DNA of 64,000 nucleotides from an uncultured Pelagibacteraceae bacterium (GTDB lineage: Bacteria; Pseudomonadota; Alphaproteobacteria; Pelagibacterales; Pelagibacteraceae), in contig CACDYR010000004.1 of assembly GCA_902557155.1 (NCBI GenBank), positions 1 through 64,000 of the forward strand, written 5' to 3'. Numbering within the stretch: position 1 is the first letter of the stretch; every line of letters starts with the position of its first letter. The position numbers and the translations under genes were made by a program. The notes beneath the pieces were generated by a model that was not told where the DNA came from, searched no databases, and saw nothing but the letters and a program-made list of their open reading frames with translations. Positions 28,723 to 37,716 of this stretch are shown here, one piece after another.

Positions 28723-29913
28723 TTATCTTTGTTTTTTAGTTTTGAATTTTCCGCCTTTAATTTCTTGTTCTAAGAAAGAACCTTCAGCTTCACCAACTTC
28801 AGTAAAAGTTACTCCAGTAGCACCTTCGTAATTAATCTTTTTACCTTTTGCTAGTAAGTCTAAACCTTTCTTAAGTTCACCTGGATAAATTTTAGTTCCA
28901 GGAGCATTAGCAACATCCATTACATTTTTTGCAATTGATGCTCTGTCAGCAGAGTTACCTGCTTGCATTGCAAGAACTATTAAAGCAGCTGCATCGTAAG
29001 ATTCACCTGTGTAAGGACCAGAAGCTTCTACACCTCCAGCTTTTGCAACTTCAGCAAATATACCCGCACCTTTACCAGTAGAACCTGGTAATGATCCAAA
29101 TGATTTACTTAAATCTTTTCCGAATGCATCAACTAAAGATTGACCAATCATACCATCTGATAAAATAAATCTATCAAACGCACCAGAGTCTAAAGAAGCT
29201 TGAATAATTCCTTTTCCTCCTTGGTCAAGATAACCAATAACTGCTACAGCATCACCACCAGCAGAAGCAAGAGTTGCTACTTCAGATGAGTAATCTGCTT
29301 TTCCATCTTCGTGAGCAGTTACAGTTGTAACTTTAATACCATGAGCTTCAACTGCTGCTTTGTAAACATCAGCTAAACCTTTACCATAGTCATTGTTAGT
29401 ATAAGTGATTGCAACACTTTTTACTTTTCTGTCTTTAGTTATATCAGCTAAAATTTGACCACCTCTAGCATCTGATGGAGCAGTTCTAAAGAAATACCCT
29501 TTGTCATCTAGAGTTGTTAATCCTGGAGAAGTAGCTGAAGGTGAAATCATTACTACACCATTTGGTACAGCAACGTTAGTTGCAATAGCACCAGTTACAC
29601 CTGAACAGTCTGCTCCCATAATTGCAGCTACACCACCTGAAATTAACCCTTCAGCTGCAGCTGTTGCTGCTGCTGAGTCAACACAAGTTGAGTCTGCTCT
29701 TACTGGCTCAATTTTTTTTCCACCTAATAGTGAACCTGAATCAGAAGCTTCTTTAAATGCAAGCTCTGCAGATGCAGCCATAGCTGGAGTTAGAGATTCA
29801 ATAGGACCAGTGAATCCTAAGATGATCCCCATCTTAATCGAATGTCCGTCTGCCATTACATTTGAACCAAAACTTGATACAAACATAAATACAGCGATAA
29901 ATAGTTTTCTCAT
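28723..29913 (-). CDS. Second LIV-type ABC transporter substrate-binding protein
   Basis: A 396-residue periplasmic Peripla_BP_6 protein. The signal peptide occupies about residues 1-22, cleaved near VMA-DG. The mature start SIKMGIILGFTGPIESL, then the MGADCSGVTGAI and SPSATSPGLT segments, form the ligand lobe. The ATG at 29911-29913 is preferred to one eight codons upstream because it follows a GAGGAAG Shine-Dalgarno sequence (29917-29923) and begins a normal signal peptide. It converges on the G-F-H-M cluster, which lacks its own binding protein, so it is the likely partner although transcribed separately. Confidence 0.88.
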   Translation of the reverse strand: MRKLFIAVFMFVSSFGSNVMADGHSIKMGIILGFTGPIESLTPAMAASAELAFKEASDSGSLLGGKKIEPVRADSTCVDSAAATAAAEGLISGGVAAIMGADCSGVTGAIATNVAVPNGVVMISPSATSPGLTTLDDKGYFFRTAPSDARGGQILADITKDRKVKSVAITYTNNDYGKGLADVYKAAVEAHGIKVTTVTAHEDGKADYSSEVATLASAGGDAVAVIGYLDQGGKGIIQASLDSGAFDRFILSDGMIGQSLVDAFGKDLSKSFGSLPGSTGKGAGIFAEVAKAGGVEASGPYTGESYDAAALIVLAMQAGNSADRASIAKNVMDVANAPGTKIYPGELKKGLDLLAKGKKINYEGATGVTFTEVGEAEGSFLEQEIKGGKFKTKKQR

Positions 29914-30020
29914 TATCTTCCTCTTTATTGTTAACAATTTATAAAATCCAATTTAAGTATGAATACAATCAATATTCAATGACAAAATTATCCTATTTTA
30001 GATGGGTAAATTGGTACAGA

Positions 30021-31502
30021 TTATCTTATTGAGAAGGGGTCTAGCGAGGGTTCGTCTGATGTGTAGAACCAAGTTGTTTTTACTCTTGTGTAGTCTTTAA
30101 TAGACTCAATTCCTGCTTCTTTTCCGTATCCACTATCCTTGATACCTCCAAAAGGAGCCGAAGGAGAAATTAATCTATAAGTATTTACAAATGTTATACC
30201 TGCCCGGATAGCATTAGATACCCTCATTCCTCTAGCGAGATCACTAGTATAAACACCTGAAGAAAGACCATATTGATTGTCGTTCATTAATTCTATTACC
30301 TCTTTTTCAGTATCAAATTTCATCACTGATAATACAGGACCGAAAAGTTCATTCTCAGCAGCTGGTAAATTATGATTTTCACACTCAATAATTGTTGGAG
30401 GAAAATAATAACCTTCATTTGAAAAAGGATGTCTTTTACCACCACATTTAATTTTTCCACCTTGTTCAATAGTTAATTTAATATTTTTTTCTATTACTTC
30501 TAATTGTTTGAAGTTACTTAGTGGACCCATTTCAGTATCAGAGTCCATAGGAGCACCTATTTTAATTTTTTCTGCTCTTGATGCTAACTTATCTAAAAAT
30601 TCGTTATAAATTCCTTTTTGTAAGTATAACCTTGAACCTGCTATACAACTTTGACCACTTGCTCCAAATATTCCAGCAGTTATTCCATTAATTGCATTTT
30701 CTTGTTTAGCATCATCAAAAACAGCTACAGGACTTTTTCCACCTAACTCTAAACTTACCTCGGATAAATTTTCTGCAGAGTTTCTAATTATATGTCTTGC
30801 AGTTTCAGGACCTCCTGTAAAAGCTACTTTCTCAATTAAGTTATGAGTAGTTAGAGCTTTACCACATGGATCTCCAAAACCAGAAACTACATTTACAACA
30901 CCTTTTGGTATTCCAGTTTCTTCAACTAACTTTGCAAACTCAAACATAGTTGCTGGTGCTAATTCAGAACATTTAATTACAACAGTATTACCCATAGCTA
31001 AAGCAGGAGCAACTTTTGTTGCAGTTAAAAACATTTGAGAATTCCATGGAATGATGGCTGCAATAACACCTATTGGAATTCTTGTTGTGATCGCTTGAAT
31101 ATTTGGTTTATCTATTGGAAGAACTGTTCCTTCAACTTTATCAGCCAAACCTGCATAGTAATCATAATATTCTGCAATGTATTTTGCTTGTTGATAAGTT
31201 TCTCTGTACAGTTTTCCTGTATCAATGGTTTCAATTTTTCCTAATAATTCAGAATTTTTTCTTAGCTTATTTCCAATGGCTCTTAAATATTTTGCTCTAT
31301 CTCTTGCAAGCATCTTTGGCCATTCACCTTCAAAAGCTTTTTGTGCAGCTTTTACAGCTCTATCCACATCATTTGCGCTAGCTTCAGGTACTACAGCCCA
31401 AGGCTTATTATTTTCTGGATTTAAAGTTTCAAAAGTTTTTTTTGTATCAGAATCTACCCACTGACCGTCTATAAACATTTGATATTTTTTTAATTCAGGC
31501 AT
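30021..31502 (-). CDS. NAD(P)-dependent aldehyde dehydrogenase
   Basis: A 493-residue ALDH-superfamily enzyme. The general base Glu is in LELGGKSPVAVF, the nucleophile Cys in GASGQSCIAGSRL, and the NAD-binding IIPWNSQ/VIKCSELAP and FTGGPETARHI are present. It overlaps the alpha/beta hydrolase gene by eight bases and is the last gene of the monooxygenase operon. It probably oxidises an aldehyde or semialdehyde released by ring opening or C-N/C-C cleavage upstream in the pathway. It is more diverged from the two other ALDHs in the window than those are from each other. Confidence 0.9.
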   Translation of the reverse strand: MPELKKYQMFIDGQWVDSDTKKTFETLNPENNKPWAVVPEASANDVDRAVKAAQKAFEGEWPKMLARDRAKYLRAIGNKLRKNSELLGKIETIDTGKLYRETYQQAKYIAEYYDYYAGLADKVEGTVLPIDKPNIQAITTRIPIGVIAAIIPWNSQMFLTATKVAPALAMGNTVVIKCSELAPATMFEFAKLVEETGIPKGVVNVVSGFGDPCGKALTTHNLIEKVAFTGGPETARHIIRNSAENLSEVSLELGGKSPVAVFDDAKQENAINGITAGIFGASGQSCIAGSRLYLQKGIYNEFLDKLASRAEKIKIGAPMDSDTEMGPLSNFKQLEVIEKNIKLTIEQGGKIKCGGKRHPFSNEGYYFPPTIIECENHNLPAAENELFGPVLSVMKFDTEKEVIELMNDNQYGLSSGVYTSDLARGMRVSNAIRAGITFVNTYRLISPSAPFGGIKDSGYGKEAGIESIKDYTRVKTTWFYTSDEPSLDPFSIR

Positions 31503-32283
31503 TATTTATATGTTTTATTATTGCATTATTTACTTCGTCTGCATATTCAATAGTGCATAGATGTTTTCCATTTTTGATTTCAACATATGTTGAATTTCGC
31601 ATATCTTTGTTTAAATTTTTCGACATATCAGGTGTAGATCCTGGATCATCTGATCCAGTTATTATTAAAGTATTTGTTTTTATATTTTTTATATTTTCAA
31701 CATTGTCCTTATAGTTTGCAAACACCTCATAAGATTTAATAAAATTTTCTTGATCAATTCCTTTCTTGTTAAGAGTTTTCATAAACTCATCATATAACTT
31801 AGGATTTTGCTCAAGATATTTATCTGAAAACCATCTCTTCATTGCCATTTGAGATATTGGCATATTTTTTTTTGCCAAATTTACTCTATCAATTACATTT
31901 TGTCTTTCTTCAGGTGTCCTTTGATATGTAGTGGAAATTAGAGTTAAAGAATTTAAATAATTTTCATATTTTGAAGCAAATTCAATTGCAATCAAAGATC
32001 CGATAGAAAAGCCAATTAAATTAAATTTCTCTATCTTTAGGTTGTTTACTAAATTTGATAATTGATCAGTAAAATTTTCCATTGATAAATTTGGCTTTTT
32101 AAAAGGTGTTTTTCCATGTCCTAACAGATCGTAAGTTATAAATGAATTGTTCTTAAAAAATTCAATTTGTGGTTTCCACATTTGTTGATTTAAACCAACA
32201 CCATGAATAAAAATTATTGGTAAAGAATTTTTGTTATTAAAATAATAATGATTTTGATCGTTATCAAAATTGTAAGACATCAA
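31495..32283 (-). CDS. Alpha/beta-fold hydrolase
   Basis: A 262-residue hydrolase. HGVGLNQQMW provides the oxyanion region, GFSIGS the nucleophile elbow (Ser about residue 95), ITGSDDPGSTP the acid, and NGKHLCTIE the catalytic His. The length and lid resemble 3-oxoadipate enol-lactonase or carboxylesterase-type enzymes. It lies between DUF1185 and ALDH genes in one operon with a flavin monooxygenase, so it may hydrolyse an ester, lactone or amide intermediate. A second Met one codon in is an equally good start. Confidence 0.87.
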   Translation of the reverse strand: MMSYNFDNDQNHYYFNNKNSLPIIFIHGVGLNQQMWKPQIEFFKNNSFITYDLLGHGKTPFKKPNLSMENFTDQLSNLVNNLKIEKFNLIGFSIGSLIAIEFASKYENYLNSLTLISTTYQRTPEERQNVIDRVNLAKKNMPISQMAMKRWFSDKYLEQNPKLYDEFMKTLNKKGIDQENFIKSYEVFANYKDNVENIKNIKTNTLIITGSDDPGSTPDMSKNLNKDMRNSTYVEIKNGKHLCTIEYADEVNNAIIKHINNA

Positions 32284-32868
32284 TTAGTTATCGATGCCCA
32301 TCTCTTTCATATCCTGATATCTATCACCCGTTCTTGCATGAGCTCGTCCAGTTGGAGCACCTCCAATGGCAACAACTATTTCATCTTCATTAGGTGCATC
32401 ATGAATTGTAAATTCATGCGTTAGATAAAAAGGTCTTAATCCAGCATCAGTTTTGTGCATCATTGGAATTGAAATTTTTGCACCCGCGGGACCTCTAGTG
32501 TTAGTAAAACTTAAATAAGAGGTTCCACCAACAGCATCTCTAAATTTATTTCCAAATCTTAAAGTATGAATAAATGCAGATGCGTGTTCTATCTCACCAT
32601 TTAATCCAACCATAGCAGCTTTTCCATAAGCTAAAATTTTTTCACCTGATCCAATTTCTTTTGTTAACTCTGGCACTAAAAGATCTCCTAATTGAGGTGC
32701 AAGATCTAGTATTTCTTGTTTTAAATCTTCTACAAAACCTTTTCCAGCCCAAGGGTTTTCTATAACAGCTGCAACCGAGACTAATAGAACAGGTTCTTTT
32801 GCTTTTTTTCCACCTTCAATAAAAGTTTTATCTACAAATTTTGCAAATTTTCTAAGTTTTAAATCCAT
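32284..32868 (-). CDS. DUF1185 (amino acid synthesis family) protein
   Basis: A 194-residue protein of the family labelled AA_synth/DUF1185. Matching features are ILAYGKAAMVGLNGEIEHASA, HTLRFGN, a NTRGPAGAKISIPMMHK block and a C-terminal AIGGAPTGRAHARTGDR. The name is historical and the biochemical role is not established. Members often neighbour LLM-type flavin oxygenases and hydrolases, as here, where it sits between the monooxygenase (three-base gap) and the hydrolase (no gap). A role in the same degradative pathway is inferred. Confidence 0.82.
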   Translation of the reverse strand: MDLKLRKFAKFVDKTFIEGGKKAKEPVLLVSVAAVIENPWAGKGFVEDLKQEILDLAPQLGDLLVPELTKEIGSGEKILAYGKAAMVGLNGEIEHASAFIHTLRFGNKFRDAVGGTSYLSFTNTRGPAGAKISIPMMHKTDAGLRPFYLTHEFTIHDAPNEDEIVVAIGGAPTGRAHARTGDRYQDMKEMGIDN

Positions 32869-32871
32869 CTA

Positions 32872-34038
32872 CTAGCTAGCTCTTTGTATGTTTGTATCTA
32901 TTGGTTTTATATTTGGAATAACTTCTTCTGTAAATAACTTGATACTTCTCATACAGTCTTCATGTTTGATACCTGGAAAGTTAGACCAGACTTGTAAATT
33001 TTGAAGATTTAATTCTTGTTGAAGTTCTTTTATTTTTTCTATTACAAACTCAGGTGTTCCAAATAAAAGATTTCTTTTATGAAGAAATTCATAATTTAAT
33101 AAATCTAGCTTATTTTTTGTCTCTGGTAATTTTTCATCTGGATCCATATGATTTCCCAATCCTCTCCAATGGCAAACCCATCTCATATAATTAACTATAT
33201 GTTCTCCAGCCATTTTTTCAGCCTCTTCCATAGTTTCTGCAACAAACATATCTCTAACCAAACTAATACCTTCACCCAGTGGCACATCTCTATTTTCAGC
33301 TTTAGATTTTGCCTCTTTATAAATTTCAAATCTTTTTTTCAAAGCTTTTACAGTTGGTATCCACATAATCGTATTAAGACCATTTTCTGCTGCCCACTGA
33401 ATTGATCTTTCTCCATCAACTACTTGAGAAATCGGTGGGAAAGGTTTTTGATATGGTTTTGGCAATACAGATATTTGCTTTAACTCATTTGTTTTTAAAT
33501 CTACAACATTTTCTTTTGGAGGACTCATATCGTGTTGCCAAATAAAATTAGGAGATGGATAAGTATAGAATTCACCTTGGTGAGAAAAGAAGTCTTTAGA
33601 CCATGCTTTTTTCATTATGTCTAATGTTTCAGAAAATAGTCTAAAATTTTTTGCTTGGTCTTTTAAGTCAGCCTCTTTATTCATATTAATAGCTTCTCTT
33701 CCATAAACTCCTCTTCCAATACCAACTTCAACTCTTCCTTTTGACATTTGGTCAAGGGTTGCAATATCTTCTGCAAGTCTTATGGGATTGTGAAATGTAA
33801 TTACGTTACAAGCTTGTCCTAAACGAATATTTTTAGTTCTTGCAGCAGCATCGGTACACATCATTAGTGGATTAGTGCAAGACTCCATTCCCTCATGATT
33901 AAAATGATGTTCGGTATACCAAATAGAATTCCAATTATTTTGATCACAATATTCAGTGATCTCTCTAGCTTCATCTAAAAGTTGGGTATAAGGTTTTTTA
34001 TCCCAATTAGTAGTGTTACAAAAATATCCAAAGTTCAT
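32872..34038 (-). CDS. LLM-class flavin-dependent monooxygenase (bacterial luciferase-like)
   Basis: A 388-residue TIM-barrel flavin monooxygenase. It has the luciferase-like N-terminus MNFGYFCNTTNWD, WYTEHHFNHEG near residues 45-56, LGQACNVITFHNPIRLAEDIATLDQMSKGRVEVGIGRG near 77-115, and a late GTPEFVIEKI segment. Such enzymes use reduced FMN and oxygen to hydroxylate or open rings, and no flavin reductase gene is adjacent. The ATG at 34036-34038 is chosen because an unusually strong Shine-Dalgarno sequence precedes it. It is the first gene of a four-gene operon. Confidence 0.9.
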   Translation of the reverse strand: MNFGYFCNTTNWDKKPYTQLLDEAREITEYCDQNNWNSIWYTEHHFNHEGMESCTNPLMMCTDAAARTKNIRLGQACNVITFHNPIRLAEDIATLDQMSKGRVEVGIGRGVYGREAINMNKEADLKDQAKNFRLFSETLDIMKKAWSKDFFSHQGEFYTYPSPNFIWQHDMSPPKENVVDLKTNELKQISVLPKPYQKPFPPISQVVDGERSIQWAAENGLNTIMWIPTVKALKKRFEIYKEAKSKAENRDVPLGEGISLVRDMFVAETMEEAEKMAGEHIVNYMRWVCHWRGLGNHMDPDEKLPETKNKLDLLNYEFLHKRNLLFGTPEFVIEKIKELQQELNLQNLQVWSNFPGIKHEDCMRSIKLFTEEVIPNIKPIDTNIQRAS

Positions 34039-34042
34039 AAAG

Positions 34043-34049
34043 CCTCCTT
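34043..34049 (-). promoter_or_regulatory. Strong Shine-Dalgarno sequence of the monooxygenase gene
   Basis: On the minus strand AAGGAGG lies four bases before the ATG. It is the most complete ribosome-binding site I see in the window, where most starts have none. It decides the start codon against one 14 codons upstream and suggests high translation of the first operon gene. Confidence 0.8.
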
Positions 34050-34143
34050 TAAAAATTAATTTAAAGACGACCGATCCCACTTTCGCAAATTTTTGAATTT
34101 AACGACGAGTTATGTATCGCTTTATATTTAAACTTTATAATTA

Positions 34144-35112
34144 CTAACGTTGATATTCAATAAATTTCTTTAAAGATTTGTTGAGAAATTTCTCATAAAT
34201 TTCACCATTATTTTTAGATTTAACTTCATTTAAAAATGATTGGTTCATTTTGAAATCATAGGAAGGTTCAAAGAAAAAAGGAACAGAGAGCCTCTTACTT
34301 TTATTCCACAAAACCCTATGATTAGTTGCTTTAAATTTACCTTTACTTAAAAATTCTAAAGCTCTTCCAGTATTTACCACTAAAGCCTTTTTATTAAATG
34401 GTACATCATACCACTTTTTGTTTTTTCTATTTTGTACTTGTAATCCACCTTTTCTATCTTGATAGAGAACTGTAAATATTCCACTATCAACATGAGTTTC
34501 ACATCCAAGCGCAACCCCGTCTTGTTTTGATATTTCTACTGGTTTCGTTTGATTTGGATAATAATTAAATCTTAATGTACTTAAAGTTTTTAATCTTGAA
34601 AAAGCTGCAGTAGAAATCTCAGGATTTTTTTTATTAAGTTTTATTACACTTTTAAATAAAGTTTCACTCAATCTATAAATATTATCGAAATATTTGTTTA
34701 AAACATTTATTGAGTTTTTATTAAAACACAGACCTAGATTAAGAAATTCTATGTATTGATTTTTGAGATTTGAAGAATATTTTTTAGTTACTTTTAAATC
34801 ACCTATATCAAGACCTTCTTTTCCATTAACATCATTAGGAAAATATCCTCTGTATAAATTTTTATTTTTTTTATTCCATTTTTTAGGCGCTAATCTTCTT
34901 TTTTTGCTGTCTGGTAAATTAAAAAATTTATTCCCAACTTCACATGTTTTTTTAATTTCTCTTAGATTAATTCCATGACCGGTAATTTGAAAAAAACCTA
35001 CATTGACACAAGCTTTTTCAATTTCTTTAATTGTTTTAAATGCCTTTTGAGTTTCAAAGTTATTTTTAATTAGTGAAGATATATTGATTGTAGGTATATA
35101 GCTTTTACTCAT
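34144..35112 (-). CDS. Isopenicillin-N-synthase-like Fe(II)/2-oxoglutarate oxygenase
   Basis: A 322-residue 2OG-FeII oxygenase of the IPNS/DIOX_N type. The N-terminal domain has VNVGFFQITGHGI. The jelly-roll core gives iron ligands H207 and D209 (ETHVDSG) and H265 (ATNHRV), with 2OG-binding R274 and S276 (KRLSVPFFFEP). All are intact. The family includes ethylene-forming enzyme and plant-type hydroxylases; the substrate is unknown. It overlaps the upstream EamA transporter (ATGA on the minus strand), suggesting that it acts on a transported metabolite. Confidence 0.87.
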   Translation of the reverse strand: MSKSYIPTINISSLIKNNFETQKAFKTIKEIEKACVNVGFFQITGHGINLREIKKTCEVGNKFFNLPDSKKRRLAPKKWNKKNKNLYRGYFPNDVNGKEGLDIGDLKVTKKYSSNLKNQYIEFLNLGLCFNKNSINVLNKYFDNIYRLSETLFKSVIKLNKKNPEISTAAFSRLKTLSTLRFNYYPNQTKPVEISKQDGVALGCETHVDSGIFTVLYQDRKGGLQVQNRKNKKWYDVPFNKKALVVNTGRALEFLSKGKFKATNHRVLWNKSKRLSVPFFFEPSYDFKMNQSFLNEVKSKNNGEIYEKFLNKSLKKFIEYQR

Positions 35113-36062
35113 CTTCTTACTGGTGTTTCAGTTGCAATATACTGATCTCTAACTCTTTCTCTAAGGTAAATATAAATTCCAGCTGCTATTATGCACGCAA
35201 CTCCAATGAAGGTTCTAGCTGAAGGTATTTCGTTAAATAGAAAATAACCGGGTATCATAGACATTATAATTAAAGAATATTCAAATAATGAAACAACTGA
35301 TGGTGAAGCAACAATGTAAGCCGAAAATATACAAAGAAAAGCAATCGATGCAGCAACGCCAAAAAATAAGATAAATTTCCATGTATATTCAATATTTGAA
35401 AACCATTCTCTAAAAATAAATTGAGTAGTAGGGTCAAAATTAGGATTGTTCAATTGACCATTTCCCATGAATACAAAGATTATTCCACAAAGTATTAACG
35501 CAATTAGATAGAAATAAAAAAGTTGTGTGTTTACGTCATCTTTGTCAGATGTATATTTAGTTATTGTCATTGAAGCTGCATAAAAAAATGCACATAGGAC
35601 TGGTAATAAACTTTTGTACTCAAAATCAGAAAAGTTAGGATCTAATACAATGAATACGCCAATAAAACCAAATACAATTGCAGACCATCTTCTAATACCA
35701 ATAAATTCCTTCAAAAAAAATTTTGCAAAAATTGATACAAAAAATGGACATGAAAAAAATAAAGCATTTGCAGTAGCTAACGGCATATAGGTTAAAGAAA
35801 TGAAGAATGCAGAAAAAGCCAAAAAATGAAGAATAACCCTAACAAGTGTTAAAAAAGGATAATAAGTTTTTAATGAAACTTTTTGGCCTCTGAATTTGAT
35901 GTATCCAAAAAGTAAAATTGCTGCAACAAAATACCTTCCAAAAAAAATCTCATAAAGTGCAGCTTTTTCAAAAATAAATTTAATTAAAGAATCCTGCATT
36001 GCAAACAAAGTCATTGCAGCAATAATTAAAAGAATTCCTTTTGAGTTATTATCAGTGCTCAT
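35109..36062 (-). CDS. EamA/DMT-family transporter
   Basis: A 317-residue, ten-helix protein with two EamA repeats (about residues 8-140 and 158-295). The first starts ILLIIAAMTLFAMQDSLIKF and the second includes a VASPSVVSLFEYSLIIMSMIPGYF segment typical of repeat two. It ends in an ATGA overlap with the 2OG oxygenase. It is diverged from the two other EamA proteins of the window and its cargo is unknown. Confidence 0.86.
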   Translation of the reverse strand: MSTDNNSKGILLIIAAMTLFAMQDSLIKFIFEKAALYEIFFGRYFVAAILLFGYIKFRGQKVSLKTYYPFLTLVRVILHFLAFSAFFISLTYMPLATANALFFSCPFFVSIFAKFFLKEFIGIRRWSAIVFGFIGVFIVLDPNFSDFEYKSLLPVLCAFFYAASMTITKYTSDKDDVNTQLFYFYLIALILCGIIFVFMGNGQLNNPNFDPTTQFIFREWFSNIEYTWKFILFFGVAASIAFLCIFSAYIVASPSVVSLFEYSLIIMSMIPGYFLFNEIPSARTFIGVACIIAAGIYIYLRERVRDQYIATETPVRR

Positions 36063-36102
36063 TATGCACCTATATCAAAAAAAAAATCTTTCGAATATTT
36101 AA

Positions 36103-36564
36103 TTATTTCTTCAATTTAGAAGTGAATAGAAGACCTTCAGTTGAAAATTTTGATTTGTTTTGTTCAATAAAGTCTTTCATTATTTTTATTTTTTCTTCCT
36201 CAAATTCTGTGACTTTCCTTTTGCTTAAATCTATATACAGCGATATCCATTCCATAGATGCAGAAAGTTTGTTAGTTTTTTGAGAAATCATCTCCATTTT
36301 TAAATGCAATCTTTTTTTATCATGATCAAAATAAGTGAGATTAACATTAACCATTTCACCCTCTTTAACTTCATTTAAATATTTAGTATTTGTTTCAACA
36401 ACCATAGTACTTCTATTAAGATCTTTTGCTGCAGTTCCTCCCATTTTAAATTTTTCAAGCGCAACTTCCCATGCTTGATCAAAAACAAGCACATAATAAG
36501 CCATGTTCATGTGATTATTGTAATCAACCCATTCTTTTTTGACTTCGAAAGTTTTTAATAACAC
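36103..36564 (-). CDS. Hotdog-fold acyl-CoA thioesterase (4HBT-like)
   Basis: A 153-residue hotdog protein. WVDYNNHMNMAYYVLVFDQAW contains the catalytic-type Asp and the DYN.HMN motif shared with YbgC/4HBT and betainyl-CoA thioesterases of carnitine degradation. A second conserved area is TNTKYLNEVKEGEMV, followed by KRLHLKMEM. It lies one base after the ProV-type ATPase on the same strand. Together with the gamma-butyrobetaine-hydroxylase-like gene nearby, this makes a betaine- or carnitine-related acyl-CoA substrate plausible but unproven. Confidence 0.82.
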   Translation of the reverse strand: MLLKTFEVKKEWVDYNNHMNMAYYVLVFDQAWEVALEKFKMGGTAAKDLNRSTMVVETNTKYLNEVKEGEMVNVNLTYFDHDKKRLHLKMEMISQKTNKLSASMEWISLYIDLSKRKVTEFEEEKIKIMKDFIEQNKSKFSTEGLLFTSKLKK

Positions 36565-36565
36565 T

Positions 36566-37591
36566 TTATGATCTTGTTAATGAAGACTGTAATTCTTGAT
36601 TTGAAATGTATCCCTTTACATTTCCACTTTTATCAACCACTTCACAATTTGAATCAGAACAAACAATTTTTGGCAAAAAGTCCTCTATAAATTCATCTTC
36701 ATTTACTTTTATTAAGTTTGATTTATCTATGTCATTAGCTTGATCAGCAGTTTTCATAATAATTTTTGCCTTGATAACTTTTGCTCTGTTCACATCTTTT
36801 ACAAAAGCTTTTACATAATCATCAGCAGGGTTCATAATAATTTCCTCGGGAGTTCCTACTTGAACTAATTTTCCAGAGTTTAGTATCCCGATATGATCAC
36901 CTAATCTTAATGATTCATCTAGATCGTGAGTAATAAATACAATTGTTTTTTTTAGTTCTGCTTGAAGATCAATTAATTGTTTCTGCATATCACTTCTAAT
37001 CAGAGGATCTAGAGCGCTGAAAGCTTCATCCATTAACATAATATCTGTATCAGTAGCTAACGCTCTTGCTAGACCAACACGTTGCTGCATTCCTCCTGAT
37101 AATTGAGCAGGGTATTGATTTTCAAAACCAGTTAGACCAACTGCATCAATTTTTTCCATTGAGATTTTATTTCTTTCATCTTCACCTTTCCCTTGCATTT
37201 CTAATCCGTAACCAACATTTTGAATTACTGTTTTATGCGGGAACAAACCAAATCTTTGAAATACCATGCTCATTTTATGTCTTCTAAATTCAATGAGCTT
37301 ATCTTTATCAAGTGACATTACATTCGTGCCCTCAACTAAAATTTCGCCATCAGTTGGATCGATTAGTCTATTTAGATGTCTTATTAGTGTTGATTTCCCT
37401 GATCCTGATAAACCCATACAAACAAAGGTTTCTCCTTCTTCAATTTTAAGCGAAACATTATCTAATCCAACGGTATGACCTGTTTGCTCTAAAATTTCAT
37501 CTTTTGTTGCACCATCTTTTACCATTGGCAGTACAGAAGAAGGGTTATTACCAAAAATTTTGTAAACGTTGTTGATCTCAATTTTTGACAT
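36566..37591 (-). CDS. proV: Glycine betaine/proline-type ABC transporter ATP-binding protein (ProV/OpuAA-like)
   Basis: A 341-residue ATPase. The N-terminal extension (residues 1-40, with VYKIFG and a T-G-H-T-V-G-L linker) is typical of ProV. Walker A is GLSGSGKST near 59-67, the signature LSGGMQQRVGLARALA near 164, and Walker B IMLMDEAFSALDP. The C-terminus has a degenerate CBS-like region (NVKGYISNQEL). Its permease and binding protein are not in the window, which is unusual. It may be the stray subunit of a betaine importer encoded elsewhere. It is transcribed with the thioesterase. Confidence 0.87.
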   Translation of the reverse strand: MSKIEINNVYKIFGNNPSSVLPMVKDGATKDEILEQTGHTVGLDNVSLKIEEGETFVCMGLSGSGKSTLIRHLNRLIDPTDGEILVEGTNVMSLDKDKLIEFRRHKMSMVFQRFGLFPHKTVIQNVGYGLEMQGKGEDERNKISMEKIDAVGLTGFENQYPAQLSGGMQQRVGLARALATDTDIMLMDEAFSALDPLIRSDMQKQLIDLQAELKKTIVFITHDLDESLRLGDHIGILNSGKLVQVGTPEEIIMNPADDYVKAFVKDVNRAKVIKAKIIMKTADQANDIDKSNLIKVNEDEFIEDFLPKIVCSDSNCEVVDKSGNVKGYISNQELQSSLTRS

Positions 37592-37716
37592 GATGTAATG
37601 TTCTAACAGTTACAATCATCATATGTAAAACAAATATTATACAACTTATAATTGTTTTAATAAATAACAGTTGTATTTATTTGCTTTTACTTATTTTTTA
37701 AATAAGAATTTTATAT

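Noticed and set aside
29501..29944. A 147-codon plus-strand open frame opposite the second LIV binding-protein gene
   Set aside because: It lies antisense to a well-supported gene with signal peptide and ribosome site. Its composition is the complement of Ala/Gly-rich codons and it shows no family motif.
37592..37716. Imperfect palindromes (for example around ACAACTTATAATTGT) between proV and the aldolase gene, considered as a repressor operator
   Set aside because: Matches are short and dominated by A/T. No regulator gene is adjacent, so an operator cannot be supported.
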